A stretch of DNA of 64,000 nucleotides from an uncultured Muribaculaceae bacterium (GCA_910584125.1 CAJTXU010000012.1:1-64000), one strand, 5' to 3'. Shown: positions 1-8,634, numbered from the stretch's first letter. Made by a program: numbers and translations. The notes: a model not told the origin generated them from the letters alone.

Positions 1-2
1 CT

Positions 3-329
3 ATCGACCTGCTGGTCAAGACCTCCGGCTATATCTACGTCATGGAGCTGAAGGTCGCCGACCGCCGCCGCAAGAAAGAATGCGGTCTGTCACCCTCGGG
101 AAGGATTGATTTCCTATGCGAGCCCACGGCCGAATATGGAGGTGATTCAATCGAAGATGCGGACGGTGATGATTCCGCCGAGGTTGAGCGCGTGCTCGAC
201 GAGGCGATGCGTCAGATAGAGGACCGCTGCTACGCCGGTGCGTTCGGTGCCGACGGACGCAAGGTCATCAAGATCGCCATCGTCTTCTCCGCCGCCCGTC
301 ACCGCCTCGCCACCGCGCAAATCTTCTAA
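3..329 (+). CDS. C-terminal fragment of DUF1703-type AAA ATPase/PD-(D/E)XK nuclease family protein
   Basis: This is the 3' end of a gene that begins before the window; the frame is open from base 3 to the stop at 327-329. The fragment carries the C-terminal nuclease-like region, seen as IDLLVK followed by YVMELKVADRRR, where the E-x-K pair fits a PD-(D/E)XK site. The tail (EAMRQIEDRCYAGAF, then GRKVIKIA) is nearly the same as the end of the complete paralogue at 28874-30586, so the missing N-terminus is probably an AAA-like ATPase domain. The family is multicopy in Bacteroidales and its role is unknown. Identity by paralogy is firm; function is not. Confidence 0.85.
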   Translation: MDLLVKTSGYIYVMELKVADRRRKKECGLSPSGRIDFLCEPTAEYGGDSIEDADGDDSAEVERVLDEAMRQIEDRCYAGAFGADGRKVIKIAIVFSAARHRLATAQIF

Positions 330-348
330 CTCCTACGTGCATAAACCT

Positions 349-356
349 TAATTTTG
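349..356 (+). promoter_or_regulatory. -7 promoter box of recO
   Basis: TAATTTTG matches the Bacteroidetes -7 consensus TAnnTTTG. Only four bases separate it from the recO ATG at 361, so the predicted transcript starts on or next to the start codon. No clear TTTG -33 box is visible. Confidence 0.55.
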
Positions 357-360
357 TACA

Positions 361-1089
361 ATGGCTATAGAGAAGGTGACCGGCATAGTGACCGATGTGG
401 TGAAGCATTCCGACCGCCACAACGTGGTGACGCTGTTCGCGCGCGGGCAGGGGCGCGTGTCGCTGCTGTCGTCGGCGGGTGGCGGCAAGACGGCGCGTAT
501 GCGCAACTCGGCGCTGATGCCGCTGTCGGTCATCGAGGCCGACATCAATTTCAATCCGACACGCGAGTTGCAGTTTCTCGGAGCCTTCTCGCGTGCGGTG
601 CTGTGGAAAGACCTCTATTTCAATCCCGTCAAGAGCGCGGTCGGCATGTTTCTCGCCGAGTTCATCAACGCCTACATCCGTCAGTCGCCTCCCGACGCGC
701 GGCTCTGGGACTTCATCTACGGTGCCGTCGGCACTCTCGACGCGATGAAGAGGGGGGTCGCCAATTTTCATCTCGGCTTCATGGTGGAGTTTCTCGACTA
801 CGCCGGCATACGTCCCGACATGGAGGGATGGCGCGAAGGGTCGTGGCTCGACATGCGCGGGGGCGTGATGACGCAGCTGCCGCCGGCCCACCGCGACCGG
901 ATAGTGCCCGCCGACGCGAGGATGCTACCGCTGTTGGCGCGTATGAACGTGCGCACGTCGCCGCTGTTCAGGATGACAGGCGCGCAGCGCCGCGAGCTGT
1001 TGGGCGGCCTTCTGCACTACTATGCTGTCCATTTTCCCGGCCTCGGCAACCTCAAGTCGCCGTCGGTCCTCGCCGAAGTCTTCGGGTGA
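361..1089 (+). CDS. recO: DNA repair protein RecO
   Basis: RecO helps RecF and RecR load RecA onto gapped single-stranded DNA and anneals complementary strands. The 242-residue protein has the expected order: an N-terminal OB-fold (about residues 1-80, starting EKVTGIVTDVVKHSDRHNVVTLF), a helical middle, and the conserved C-terminal stretch HYYAVHFPGLGNLKS. It has no cysteine at all, so the zinc-binding site found in some RecO proteins is absent. The start at 361 lies directly after a -7 promoter box, and there is no room for a ribosome binding site, which suggests a leaderless message. It is followed 19 bases later by a convergent gene. Confidence 0.93.
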   Translation: MAIEKVTGIVTDVVKHSDRHNVVTLFARGQGRVSLLSSAGGGKTARMRNSALMPLSVIEADINFNPTRELQFLGAFSRAVLWKDLYFNPVKSAVGMFLAEFINAYIRQSPPDARLWDFIYGAVGTLDAMKRGVANFHLGFMVEFLDYAGIRPDMEGWREGSWLDMRGGVMTQLPPAHRDRIVPADARMLPLLARMNVRTSPLFRMTGAQRRELLGGLLHYYAVHFPGLGNLKSPSVLAEVFG

Positions 1090-1108
1090 GCATACATCTG
1101 TCGCGTTC

Positions 1109-1570
1109 TTACAAGATGTATGATAGCCAGTACAGGAAAATTAAGACTACGATATACCAGATAGCCGACAGAAACTGCTTGAGTCTGCCGGGAGCGTTGC
1201 CATCTTCGCCGTAGATGGAATGGAACGCCTGAATCTGGGTGCTGAAATCCGTGTCCGATTCATAAAGGCTTTCAATTGTCTTGAAAGTCTCGAAATACAT
1301 TTCTTTCCCGGATTCATATGACTGACTGTCTGATTCATAGAATGAATCGCCAAATTCAACGTCGAGGTGTCCGTCATCAAAGACGCGGAAAGTCATGTAG
1401 GTCGTTATGTTGGAGAGCGTGACATAGCTCTTGTTCTTCTTTTTATATCTTATGTCAAGTTTCTGGTCGGGAAAATATGCGGTTGCGATGGCGCCGAGGC
1501 GGTCGACAAACGGAGCGGCAGGTACGCGTTTTACGTTTGTTGAGTCATAGAGGCCCTTGGAGTCAGACAT
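1109..1570 (-). CDS. Hypothetical protein with a C-terminal membrane anchor
   Basis: I do not recognise this 153-residue protein. It has no signal peptide. The N-terminal and middle part is soluble and rich in charged, serine and tyrosine residues (for example ESDSQSYESGKE around residue 80-90). The last 20 or so residues, from AIWYIVVLIFLYWL, form one hydrophobic segment that ends the protein. That layout is a tail-anchored inner-membrane protein with its bulk in the cytoplasm. It is convergent with recO and lies downstream of the peptide transporter terminator region on the same strand. Codon use is less GC-biased than its neighbours, which hints at a younger or acquired gene. Confidence 0.7.
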   Translation of the reverse strand: MSDSKGLYDSTNVKRVPAAPFVDRLGAIATAYFPDQKLDIRYKKKNKSYVTLSNITTYMTFRVFDDGHLDVEFGDSFYESDSQSYESGKEMYFETFKTIESLYESDTDFSTQIQAFHSIYGEDGNAPGRLKQFLSAIWYIVVLIFLYWLSYIL

Positions 1571-1625
1571 GGCATTGGCTGGCGAAAAGAGGTGTAAAAA
1601 GGTGTTGAGTCATATAAAGATTAGA

Positions 1626-1656
1626 AAAGGGGCGGGACGAAGAGTCCCGCCCCTTT
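1626..1656 (-). terminator. Intrinsic terminator of the peptide transporter gene
   Basis: Arms AAAGGGGCGGGAC (1626-1638) and GTCCCGCCCCTTT (1644-1656) pair perfectly over 13 bp with a five-base loop. On the minus strand the stem ends in TTTTCT, 25 bases after the transporter stop codon. Confidence 0.85.
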
Positions 1657-1680
1657 GGAATGCGGTTTATGGCATCATCG

Positions 1681-3204
1681 TCACTTGGTGACTCGCTCGA
1701 GCCAGTTGACCATGGCGAACATCACGCCCATCGAGACGAAGCATACGCCGAGGAAGACTGTCCAGGCCACCCAGATCGGGCACGCGTTGTAGATCAGCGG
1801 GCCGATCCAGAGCAGGAGGTTGCCGACGGCAGTGGCACCCAGCCAGAGGCCCTGGCAGAGACCCTGCAGGTGCTTAGGAGCTACTTTGGAGACGAACGAC
1901 AGACCCAGCGGCGAGATGAAGAGCTCGGCCACCGTGAGGAAGAAATAGAGCACGAAGAGCACCCACGGGCCAGTCTTCATTCCCTCGGCCACTGCGGCGG
2001 GGAGAGCCTTGAAAGCGTCGGCCGAAGGATATCCCTCGATGGCCGAGAACACGACGAGGAAGAGATATGCGATGCCGGCCAGACCCATGCCGATGCCGAT
2101 CTTGCGCGGAGTCGAGATTGTCTTGCCGCGACGTCCGAGCCACGAGAAGAACATCATGACGAAAGGCGTCAGAATAATCACATAGAACGGGTTGAGGGCC
2201 TGCCAGATTTCAGGCGACACCGAGTCTGTCTTCACGAAGTCGCGGGCGAAAAGCGAGAGCGACGTGCCGTTCTGATGGAACGAGAACCAGAAGAAGATCG
2301 CGATGCCGAGCACTGCGAAGAGGGCGTACATACGCTGCTTGATCTCGCTGGCCATGCGGGCCTTCTCCTCGGCGGTGTAAGAGGCTTTCTCCTCCTTCTC
2401 CTTGCGGGCGGGCGAGGGGAGCATGCCCTTGGTGAAAAGGAAGATGCTCAGCGAGATGAGCATGGCGGCCACAGAGGCTATGAACGAATAGTGGATGCCG
2501 GTGTTGAAGACGTTGAGATATGTGGTGCAGAACTCCGAGATGTTTCCGGCCGCGTCGCCTCCCACCTGCGTGATCAGCGCGTAGAGGTTGTTGAGGTTCT
2601 GCGTGTCCATGCTGTCGGTCAACGTGAGATACTCGTGGCAGAGGGCCGGGAGCGAGGCATTGTATGCCAGGCCGTTCTCGCCGAGCCACCAGCTGCGCAG
2701 CATCGGGGCTACGAACGGGGCGAGCACGCCGCCGATGTTGATGAAGACGTAGAAGATCTGGAAGCCCGCGTCACGCTGCGAGGCGTAGCGGGGATTGTCG
2801 TAGAGCTGGCCCACGATGGCCTGGAGGTTGCCCTTGAACAGACCGTTACCGAAAGCGATCATGAAGAGCGAGAAGCACGTCAGCGTCAGCAGCCACACCT
2901 GGTTTTCGGCTGTGGCGAAGATGGGGATGGCGAGAATCACATAGCCCAGGGTCATCACGATGAGACCCCAGATGATGGTGCCCTTGTAATTCTGCGTGCG
3001 GTCGGCGATGAGACCGCCCACGAGGCTCAGCACGTAGATGCCCGCGTAGAAGCAGGAATAGACAATCGCGCTGGTCTCCTCCTTGAGTCCGAACTTCGAA
3101 CATAGGAACAGCACCAGCACGGCGTTCATGATGTAGTAGCCGAATCTCTCGCCCATGTTTGAGAGGGCGGCGGGAATCAGGCCTTTGGGATGGTTTTTGA
3201 ACAT
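1681..3204 (-). CDS. POT/PTR2 family proton-dependent oligopeptide transporter
   Basis: This 507-residue inner-membrane protein imports di- and tripeptides with protons. The N-terminal signature GERFGYY (residues about 18-24) is the ERFxYY motif that couples proton binding in POT carriers. The protein has many hydrophobic helices and a long loop region (around residues 190-230) between predicted helices in the middle, common in Bacteroidetes members. It starts 33 bases after the sufE stop codon on the same strand and probably shares its promoter. A strong terminator follows. Substrate range cannot be read from sequence; the peptide role is inferred from the family. Confidence 0.92.
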   Translation of the reverse strand: MFKNHPKGLIPAALSNMGERFGYYIMNAVLVLFLCSKFGLKEETSAIVYSCFYAGIYVLSLVGGLIADRTQNYKGTIIWGLIVMTLGYVILAIPIFATAENQVWLLTLTCFSLFMIAFGNGLFKGNLQAIVGQLYDNPRYASQRDAGFQIFYVFINIGGVLAPFVAPMLRSWWLGENGLAYNASLPALCHEYLTLTDSMDTQNLNNLYALITQVGGDAAGNISEFCTTYLNVFNTGIHYSFIASVAAMLISLSIFLFTKGMLPSPARKEKEEKASYTAEEKARMASEIKQRMYALFAVLGIAIFFWFSFHQNGTSLSLFARDFVKTDSVSPEIWQALNPFYVIILTPFVMMFFSWLGRRGKTISTPRKIGIGMGLAGIAYLFLVVFSAIEGYPSADAFKALPAAVAEGMKTGPWVLFVLYFFLTVAELFISPLGLSFVSKVAPKHLQGLCQGLWLGATAVGNLLLWIGPLIYNACPIWVAWTVFLGVCFVSMGVMFAMVNWLERVTK

Positions 3205-3237
3205 GATTTGGTATTTAGGGTTAGAGAATAATCGGTG

Positions 3238-3669
3238 TCAGGCCTGCTGCAGGGCCTTGAAGGCGCGGGCGTAGTCGCGGATCTGGCGCACCATGGCCAC
3301 CAGACCGTTGCTGCGCGTGGGCGAGAGGTGCTCGCTCAGGCCAATGCGGTCGATGAAGTAGAGGTCGGCGTCGAGGATCTCGTCGGGCGTCCGGTGGTCG
3401 AGCACCCGCATCAGCAGGGCCACAATGCCCTTGACGATAAGCGCGTCGGAATCGGCGCGGAAATCGATGCGGCCCTCGGCGTCGAGCTTCGCGTCGATCC
3501 AGACGCGGCTCTGGCAGCCCTCGATCAGGTTGGCCGGAGTCTTTTCCGACTCCGGATATTCGGGCAGCGTATTGCCCAGATCTATGATGTAGGCATAGCG
3601 GTCCATCCAGTCTGTCAGACCCTCGAACTCCTCGATAATCTCGTCCTGGGTCTCGTTGATTGTAGACAT
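3238..3669 (-). CDS. sufE: SufE family sulfur acceptor protein
   Basis: SufE accepts persulfide sulfur from the cysteine desulfurase SufS and passes it to the Fe-S assembly scaffold in the cytoplasm. The 143-residue protein has the invariant cysteine in EGCQSRVW (about residue 50), which carries the persulfide, and the typical C-terminal helical region ending RDYARAFKAL. I chose the ATG at 3669 (MSTINETQD), because an upstream in-frame ATG at 3732 would lie beyond the promoter box at 3697-3704. No other suf genes are present here. The peptide transporter follows after 33 bases. Confidence 0.92.
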   Translation of the reverse strand: MSTINETQDEIIEEFEGLTDWMDRYAYIIDLGNTLPEYPESEKTPANLIEGCQSRVWIDAKLDAEGRIDFRADSDALIVKGIVALLMRVLDHRTPDEILDADLYFIDRIGLSEHLSPTRSNGLVAMVRQIRDYARAFKALQQA

Positions 3670-3696
3670 ATATTTCTCGAATTTTGATTTAGTCTC

Positions 3697-3704
3697 CAAA
3701 GATA
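3697..3704 (-). promoter_or_regulatory. -7 promoter box of sufE and the peptide transporter
   Basis: Read on the minus strand this is TATCTTTG, a match to TAnnTTTG. It sits 28 bases before the chosen sufE start and supports that start over the upstream one. Confidence 0.6.
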
Positions 3705-3795
3705 GCAAAAAAAATCGAATCGGCCACGTCAAAAACGCGCCAACCCATAAAAAAAGTTAATTAAAGGGCCGGCGGCGCCAAAATCGGCCGATTAA

Positions 3796-3827
3796 TTTGG
3801 TGAAATGGAAAATAAGCGTTAATTTTG
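3796..3827 (+). promoter_or_regulatory. Candidate greA promoter upstream of the palindromic repeat
   Basis: TTTG at 3796-3799 and TAATTTTG at 3820-3827 are 20 bases apart, as in Bacteroidetes promoters. If used, the transcript would carry a leader of about 290 nucleotides containing the entire palindromic element before reaching greA. Confidence 0.5.
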
Positions 3828-3882
3828 TGGCGTAAAAGCGATTTAATGGGCTCTTAACAGAGGGTCTGTTATTTTTTTACGC

Positions 3883-4072
3883 ATAAGTAAGTGGTCAAAT
3901 TAAATGCATATCAGATGCGAAGCTATTTTTGAGCATATTTGGCTGCGGAGTGAGGGAGCATAGCGAGCTATGCGACCGAACGACAAAGCCAAAGATGCCA
4001 AAAAGAGCGAGCAGATGATATGCAAGATTACAATTACCACTTACTATCGGTTTAATTTGAACACTTACTTAT
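3883..4072 (+). repeat. MITE-like palindromic element, 190 bp
   Basis: The ends are 22-bp terminal inverted repeats with one mismatch (3883-3904 and 4051-4072, starting ATAAGTAAGTG). Inside, 3905-4025 is a long imperfect palindrome: GCATATCA pairs with TGATATGC, the arms around GCT.TTTTTG..CAT.TTTGGCT pair with their complement, and the tip is GCATAG-CGAG-CTATGC. An extra copy of the TIR core, reversed, lies at 4037-4046 (ACCACTTACT). It has no coding capacity. The whole 3733-4124 interval between sufE and greA holds only this and the promoter. Confidence 0.75.
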
Positions 4073-4124
4073 AAATAATCACAAACATACACAAAACGGA
4101 GACACACGTCTCTCTCTAACACAC

Positions 4125-4589
4125 ATGGCAACCTATCTGACCCAGGAGGGATACAACAAGAAGATGGCCGAGCTCGCCGAGCTTGAGGCGCAGCGTCCCC
4201 TTGTAAAGCAGGCGATAGCCGAGGCGCGCGACAAGGGCGACCTGTCGGAGAACGCAGAGTATGACGCCGCCAAGGAGGCGCAGGGCATGCTCGAGATGAA
4301 GATCGCCAAGCTCAAGGAGCTGGTGGCTTCGGCCCGCATCCTCGACGAAAGCAAGCTGAACACCGACGAGGTGCAGCTTCTAAATAAAGTGACTATCAAG
4401 AACGTGGCCAACGGCGCTCAGATGGCGTATACCATCGTCACCGAGAGCGAGGCCAACCTGAGGGAGATGAAGATCTCCTCCAACACGCCTATCGCGAAGG
4501 CCCTCATGGGGCATCGTGTCGGCGACCGCGTGAAGGTCCAGGTGCCCGCCGGCGTCATGGACTTCGAGATTGTGAAGATAGAAATCTGA
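4125..4589 (+). CDS. greA: Transcription elongation factor GreA
   Basis: GreA enters the RNA polymerase secondary channel and stimulates cleavage of backtracked RNA. The 154-residue protein has the N-terminal coiled coil (residues 1-75) with the acidic tip region DLSENAEYDAAKEAQ, whose D and E residues hold the catalytic magnesium, and the C-terminal FKBP-like domain with TPIAKALMGHRVGD. Length is as usual for the family. The gene stands behind a 190-bp palindromic element and is followed after 111 bases by a HIT-family gene on the same strand, probably cotranscribed. Confidence 0.97.
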   Translation: MATYLTQEGYNKKMAELAELEAQRPLVKQAIAEARDKGDLSENAEYDAAKEAQGMLEMKIAKLKELVASARILDESKLNTDEVQLLNKVTIKNVANGAQMAYTIVTESEANLREMKISSNTPIAKALMGHRVGDRVKVQVPAGVMDFEIVKIEI

Positions 4590-4700
4590 TTGCAGGCCGG
4601 AACCAGCCCCGCAATGCTTTCTCCTCATCACCACAACATCCCTTAACATACGCTGCTGTGCGGATCGGCCGCGCAACTTGCGATAATCTTAGAATCACTC

Positions 4701-5102
4701 ATGACCATATTCTCAAAAATCATTGCAGGGGAGATTCCCTCTTACAAGGTTGCCGAGAACGACCGTTTCTACGCCTTTCTCGACATCAATCCCGTCAACT
4801 GGGGTCACACGCTGGTGGTCCCCAAACGAGAGACAGACTATATTTTCGATATCCCTGACGCTGAGCTCGGCGAGATGATGGTCTTCGCCAAGAAGGTGGC
4901 CCGCGCCCTCAAGAGCGTTATGCCCTGCCGCAAGATCGGAGTGACGGTCCTCGGCCTCGAGGTGCCCCACGCGCACATTCATCTCGTGCCGCTGCAGCAG
5001 GAGGGCGACATGGATTTCAGGCACAAGATTTCGGATCCGGATCCGGAGCGCATGGCCGAAATCGCCCGCAAGGCCGCGGCCGCATTCGAAAGCGAGGCCT
5101 GA
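4701..5102 (+). CDS. HIT family (histidine triad) nucleotide-binding protein
   Basis: HIT proteins hydrolyse adenosine phosphoramidate-type nucleotides in the cytoplasm. The 133-residue protein shows the N-terminal FSKIIAGEIPSYKV block and the catalytic triad HAHIHLVPL near residue 92-100; the middle histidine is the nucleophile of the family. Start is the ATG at 4701, giving the standard N-terminus. It follows greA on the same strand and ends just before a hairpin terminator at 5130. The exact substrate in the cell is not known for this branch. Confidence 0.94.
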   Translation: MTIFSKIIAGEIPSYKVAENDRFYAFLDINPVNWGHTLVVPKRETDYIFDIPDAELGEMMVFAKKVARALKSVMPCRKIGVTVLGLEVPHAHIHLVPLQQEGDMDFRHKISDPDPERMAEIARKAAAAFESEA

Positions 5103-5129
5103 ACCGGCGTCAGACACAGAATATTTTTG

Positions 5130-5165
5130 ATCGGGAACATCATAAATGGTGTTCCCGATTTGTTA
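5130..5165 (+). terminator. Terminator after greA-HIT
   Basis: A 12-bp stem (5130-5141 with 5148-5159, ATCGGGAACATC with one G-U pair) is followed by an interrupted T tract, TTGTTATT. It lies 27 bases after the HIT stop codon. Confidence 0.7.
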
Positions 5166-5205
5166 TTCCTATATCAACCAACATCTAATAAGGAAAAGCC
5201 CCAAA

Positions 5206-6387
5206 ATGGACAATTTCAATTTCAGCTCTCCCACGGAGTTCATATTCGGGCGTGACACGCAGCGTCACGCCGGCACGGCGCTCGCCAGCCGCGGCGCCTC
5301 GAAAGTGATGATCGTCTTCGGTTCCGACCGTATTCGGACCAACGGACTTCTGCAGCAGATCGAGGACTCGCTGACGCAGTCGGGCGTGGCCTTCGTGGAA
5401 TATGGCGGCATACAGCCCAATCCGACAGCCGCAAGCGTATACGAAGGCATCGCGCTGGCCCTCAAGGAGTCGGTCAACTTCATCCTTGCCGTCGGCGGAG
5501 GCTCGCCCATAGACGCCGCAAAGGGCATCGCACTCGGCGCCGTATATCCCGGCGACTTCTGGGACTTCTACTGCGGCAAGGAGACGCCCCGCTTCGCGCT
5601 GCCCGTCGGCGTCGTGCTCACAATCCCCGCCGCCGGCTCGGAGGGCAGCGGAAATTCGGTGATAACCAACGAGGAGTCGCATCAGAAGATCAGCGTCCGC
5701 TATCCCGGACTGCTGCGTCCCCGATTCGCGATAATGAACCCCGAGCTCACCCTGTCGCTGCCCTGGAACCAGACCGCCTACGGCGTCGTCGACATGATGG
5801 CACATATCTACGAGCGCTATTTCTCCAACACCGTCGGCACGCAGCTCGTCGACGCATATTCGGAGGCGATAATGCGCGACGTCATGGACCAGGCGCTCAC
5901 GCTCAAGCTCGACCCCGAGAACTATGACGCCCGCGCCGACGTGATGTGGGCCGGCACGCTCGCCCACAACGGCCTCTGCGGTGTCGGCAAGGTCGAGGAC
6001 TGGTCGTCACACCGCCTCGAGCACGAGATCTCGGCCTTCTACGGCGTGGCCCACGGCGCCGGACTCGCCGTCATGATCCCGGCCTGGATGACGTTCTGCG
6101 CGACTCGCAATCCCGACAAACTGTGGCGTTTCGCCATAAACGTCATGTCGGTCGACCCGGCCGGCAAGACCACCGACGAGATCATCGACGAGGGAATCTC
6201 CGAACTCAAGAACTTCTATCACGACCTCGGTCTGACGGTCAACCTGCGCGAGCTCATCGGTCAGGAGCCCGACATCGACAAGATGGTCGCCTCGCTCGAG
6301 CGCAATGTCGGCAAGACGCTCGGCAACTACGTGCCCCTGTCGATGGACGACTGCCGCGAGATCTACCGCATAGCCTGCGAACAGTAA
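5206..6387 (+). CDS. Iron-containing alcohol dehydrogenase (YqhD/butanol dehydrogenase type)
   Basis: This 393-residue cytoplasmic enzyme reduces aldehydes to alcohols, or the reverse, with NAD(P)H. The nucleotide-binding motif is AVGGGSPIDAAKG (about residues 92-104). The metal-binding set is visible as D and H in VVDMMAH (about residue 195-200), then H in SSHRLEHEISAFYGVAHG (around 265-285). I chose the ATG at 5206, which has AAGGAAAA just upstream; the longer reading from 5146 runs through the previous terminator. The acyl-CoA ligase gene begins 19 bases after the stop, so the two are an operon. Substrate is unknown. Confidence 0.9.
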   Translation: MDNFNFSSPTEFIFGRDTQRHAGTALASRGASKVMIVFGSDRIRTNGLLQQIEDSLTQSGVAFVEYGGIQPNPTAASVYEGIALALKESVNFILAVGGGSPIDAAKGIALGAVYPGDFWDFYCGKETPRFALPVGVVLTIPAAGSEGSGNSVITNEESHQKISVRYPGLLRPRFAIMNPELTLSLPWNQTAYGVVDMMAHIYERYFSNTVGTQLVDAYSEAIMRDVMDQALTLKLDPENYDARADVMWAGTLAHNGLCGVGKVEDWSSHRLEHEISAFYGVAHGAGLAVMIPAWMTFCATRNPDKLWRFAINVMSVDPAGKTTDEIIDEGISELKNFYHDLGLTVNLRELIGQEPDIDKMVASLERNVGKTLGNYVPLSMDDCREIYRIACEQ

Positions 6388-6406
6388 GCCAACACATACA
6401 AGCAAT

Positions 6407-8065
6407 ATGAAAACAGAGAACTTCATCGGAATCTACAGCCGCAGTTTTTTCGAGAACTGGGATCTGCCGGCGCTCACCGACTACGTGACGGGGCGCACGC
6501 TGACATACGGCGACCTCGCCACGAGCGTCGCCAAGCTCCACGTCTTCTTCGACAGCGTCGGCCTGCGTCCCGGCGACAAGGTCGCGCTCTGCGGCCGCGA
6601 CTCGATCAACTGGGTGCTGGTCTATATGGCCACCGTCACCTACGGGGCCGTCATAGTGCCTGTTCTGGCGGAGTTCAACCCTGTCGACATATCGCATATC
6701 GTGAATCATTCGGAGGCGAGGCTGCTGTTCGTCGGCGCCTCCATCTTCGAGAACATCGACCCGGATTCGCTGCTAAACGTGCGGGGCGTGCTGTGTCTTG
6801 ACGACATGCAGGCCCTGCACGAGGCTCCGGGCAGCGACCTGATGCGCCACAGGCGGCTGCTCAACCGCCGCTTCCGCCGCCTCTTCCCGCACGGGTTGAC
6901 GGCCGGTGACATCCGCTATGCCGAGCGCGACAACAGCGAGGTGGTCGAGATCAACTACACGTCGGGCACCACAGGCTTCTCCAAGGGCGTCATGCTTACG
7001 GGCGGCAATCTCGCCGGCAACGTGTGCTTCGGCATGGAGACGATGCTCCACTTCCGTAGTTCGCGGGCCCTGGCGTTCCTTCCCCTGGCCCACGCCTACG
7101 GCTGCGCGTTCGACATGCTGACGCCCCTCGCCGTCGGCAGCCATGTCACGATCCTGGGCAAGATTCCCTCGCCGCGCATCCTCATCAAGGCCATGGCCGA
7201 GGTGCGCCCCAATCTCGTGATATGCGTGCCGCTGATTCTCGAGAAGATCTACAAGAGCCAGATCCTGCCCATGATCTCCAAGGGCACCATGCGCTGGACG
7301 CTGGCCGTGCCTTTCCTCGACTCCTATATCTACTCCAAGATACGCAAGAAGCTCGTCGACGTCTTCGGCGGCGAGTTCGAGGAGGTTATTGTGGGCGGCG
7401 CGCCGCTCAATCATGAGGTCGAGGAGTTCCTGCACAAGATCCGGTTCCCGTTCACCGTGGGCTACGGCATGACCGAGTGCGGGCCGCTGATCAGCTACAC
7501 GCCCTGGCGCGAGTTCGTGCCGGGCAGTTCGGGGCGCACGCTGCCCTGCATGGAGTCGAAGATCCTGTCGGACGATCCTGAGAACGTTCCCGGCGAGATA
7601 TGCGTTCGGGGCACGAACGTCATGAAAGGGTATTACAAGAACCGCGAGGCCACCGACGCTGTGCTCGACGCCGAAGGCTGGCTGCACACCGGCGACATGG
7701 GCACCCGCTCGGCCGACGGCACCCTCTTCCTGCGCGGCCGCTCGAAGACGATGATTCTCTCGGCCTCGGGGCAGAACATCTATCCCGAGGAGATCGAGGC
7801 CAAGCTCAACAACATGCCGTTCGTGTCGGAGAGCCTCGTCGTGGAGCGTGACGGCAAGCTCGTGGCGCTCGTATATCCCGACTATGACGCGCTCGACAAG
7901 TTCGATGTCTCCACGGCCAATCTCGACCCGACGATGGAGAACATACGCCGCGAGCTCAACAAACTCGTGGCCCCCTACGAGCGCATCGCGAAGATAATTC
8001 CCGTGCCGACGGAGTTCGAGAAGACCCCCAAGCGCAGCATCAAGCGCTTCCTCTACACCCACTGA
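6407..8065 (+). CDS. AMP-binding long-chain acyl-CoA ligase
   Basis: The protein (552 residues) belongs to the adenylate-forming ANL superfamily and most resembles fatty acid CoA ligases, which activate a carboxylate with ATP and join it to CoA. Visible motifs are the phosphate-binding loop YTSGTTGFSKGVM (about residue 183), GYGMTECGPLISY (about 352), HTGDMG (about 425), and the C-terminal lysine region KTPKRSIKR. It follows the alcohol dehydrogenase by 19 bases. Pairing with a dehydrogenase suggests conversion of an acid, aldehyde or alcohol chain, but no substrate can be named. Confidence 0.88.
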   Translation: MKTENFIGIYSRSFFENWDLPALTDYVTGRTLTYGDLATSVAKLHVFFDSVGLRPGDKVALCGRDSINWVLVYMATVTYGAVIVPVLAEFNPVDISHIVNHSEARLLFVGASIFENIDPDSLLNVRGVLCLDDMQALHEAPGSDLMRHRRLLNRRFRRLFPHGLTAGDIRYAERDNSEVVEINYTSGTTGFSKGVMLTGGNLAGNVCFGMETMLHFRSSRALAFLPLAHAYGCAFDMLTPLAVGSHVTILGKIPSPRILIKAMAEVRPNLVICVPLILEKIYKSQILPMISKGTMRWTLAVPFLDSYIYSKIRKKLVDVFGGEFEEVIVGGAPLNHEVEEFLHKIRFPFTVGYGMTECGPLISYTPWREFVPGSSGRTLPCMESKILSDDPENVPGEICVRGTNVMKGYYKNREATDAVLDAEGWLHTGDMGTRSADGTLFLRGRSKTMILSASGQNIYPEEIEAKLNNMPFVSESLVVERDGKLVALVYPDYDALDKFDVSTANLDPTMENIRRELNKLVAPYERIAKIIPVPTEFEKTPKRSIKRFLYTH

Positions 8066-8133
8066 CGCCGGCCGACGTCGAACAAAACGGGCCGGAACGT
8101 GGTTGTAAGAGATGTAAGAAAAAACACACGAAT

Positions 8134-8604
8134 ATGAAAAAGCTGATTTATGCGGCTGCGGTCGCGCTTGTCGCGCTCTCCACGGCCGCCTGCTCCGACA
8201 AGGGCAAGCAATGCGACAAGGGCGACGGCGACCGCAAGGAGGTCTACACCGGAGTGCTTCCGGCCGCAGATGCCTCGGGCATAAGATATACGCTGGCTCT
8301 CGACTATGACGACGACAACGGATACACCGACGGTGACTACAAGCTCGTGCAGACCTATCTTGTCTCCGACTCGGTGGCGCGTCTGAAATATCGCGACAGC
8401 GTCTCGTTCAAAGACAAGGGTGATTTCACCGTCACGGCCCAGAACGGCAGGAAAGTGATAAAGCTGACTCCGAGTCCGAAGTCGAAGCAGGGCGAGATCC
8501 TCTACTTCCTCGTCGACAATGACTCGACGATTACGCTGACCACGGCGTCGCTCGAGGCTCCGGTCGACACGATGCTCAACTACTCGCTCAAGCTCGTGAA
8601 ATAA
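8134..8604 (+). CDS. NlpE-like outer-envelope lipoprotein
   Basis: A 156-residue lipoprotein: a short basic start MKK, a hydrophobic stretch, and a lipobox ending STAAC with the lipidated cysteine at residue 20. The mature part begins with the KEVYTGVLPAADASGIRYTLALD pattern typical of the N-terminal domain of NlpE-like copper-resistance/stress lipoproteins. The CxxC metal or redox motif of Escherichia coli NlpE is not present. It lies 68 bases after the acyl-CoA ligase, possibly in the same transcript. A role in envelope stress sensing is a family-level guess only. Confidence 0.75.
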   Translation: MKKLIYAAAVALVALSTAACSDKGKQCDKGDGDRKEVYTGVLPAADASGIRYTLALDYDDDNGYTDGDYKLVQTYLVSDSVARLKYRDSVSFKDKGDFTVTAQNGRKVIKLTPSPKSKQGEILYFLVDNDSTITLTTASLEAPVDTMLNYSLKLVK

Positions 8605-8613
8605 GCGATGGGT

Positions 8614-8634
8614 TGATGCATGATGCATGATGCG
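8614..8634. repeat. Heptamer tandem repeat, 3 units
   Basis: Three consecutive 7-bp units TGATGCA, TGATGCA, TGATGCG begin 10 bases after the NlpE-like stop codon. Confidence 0.7.
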
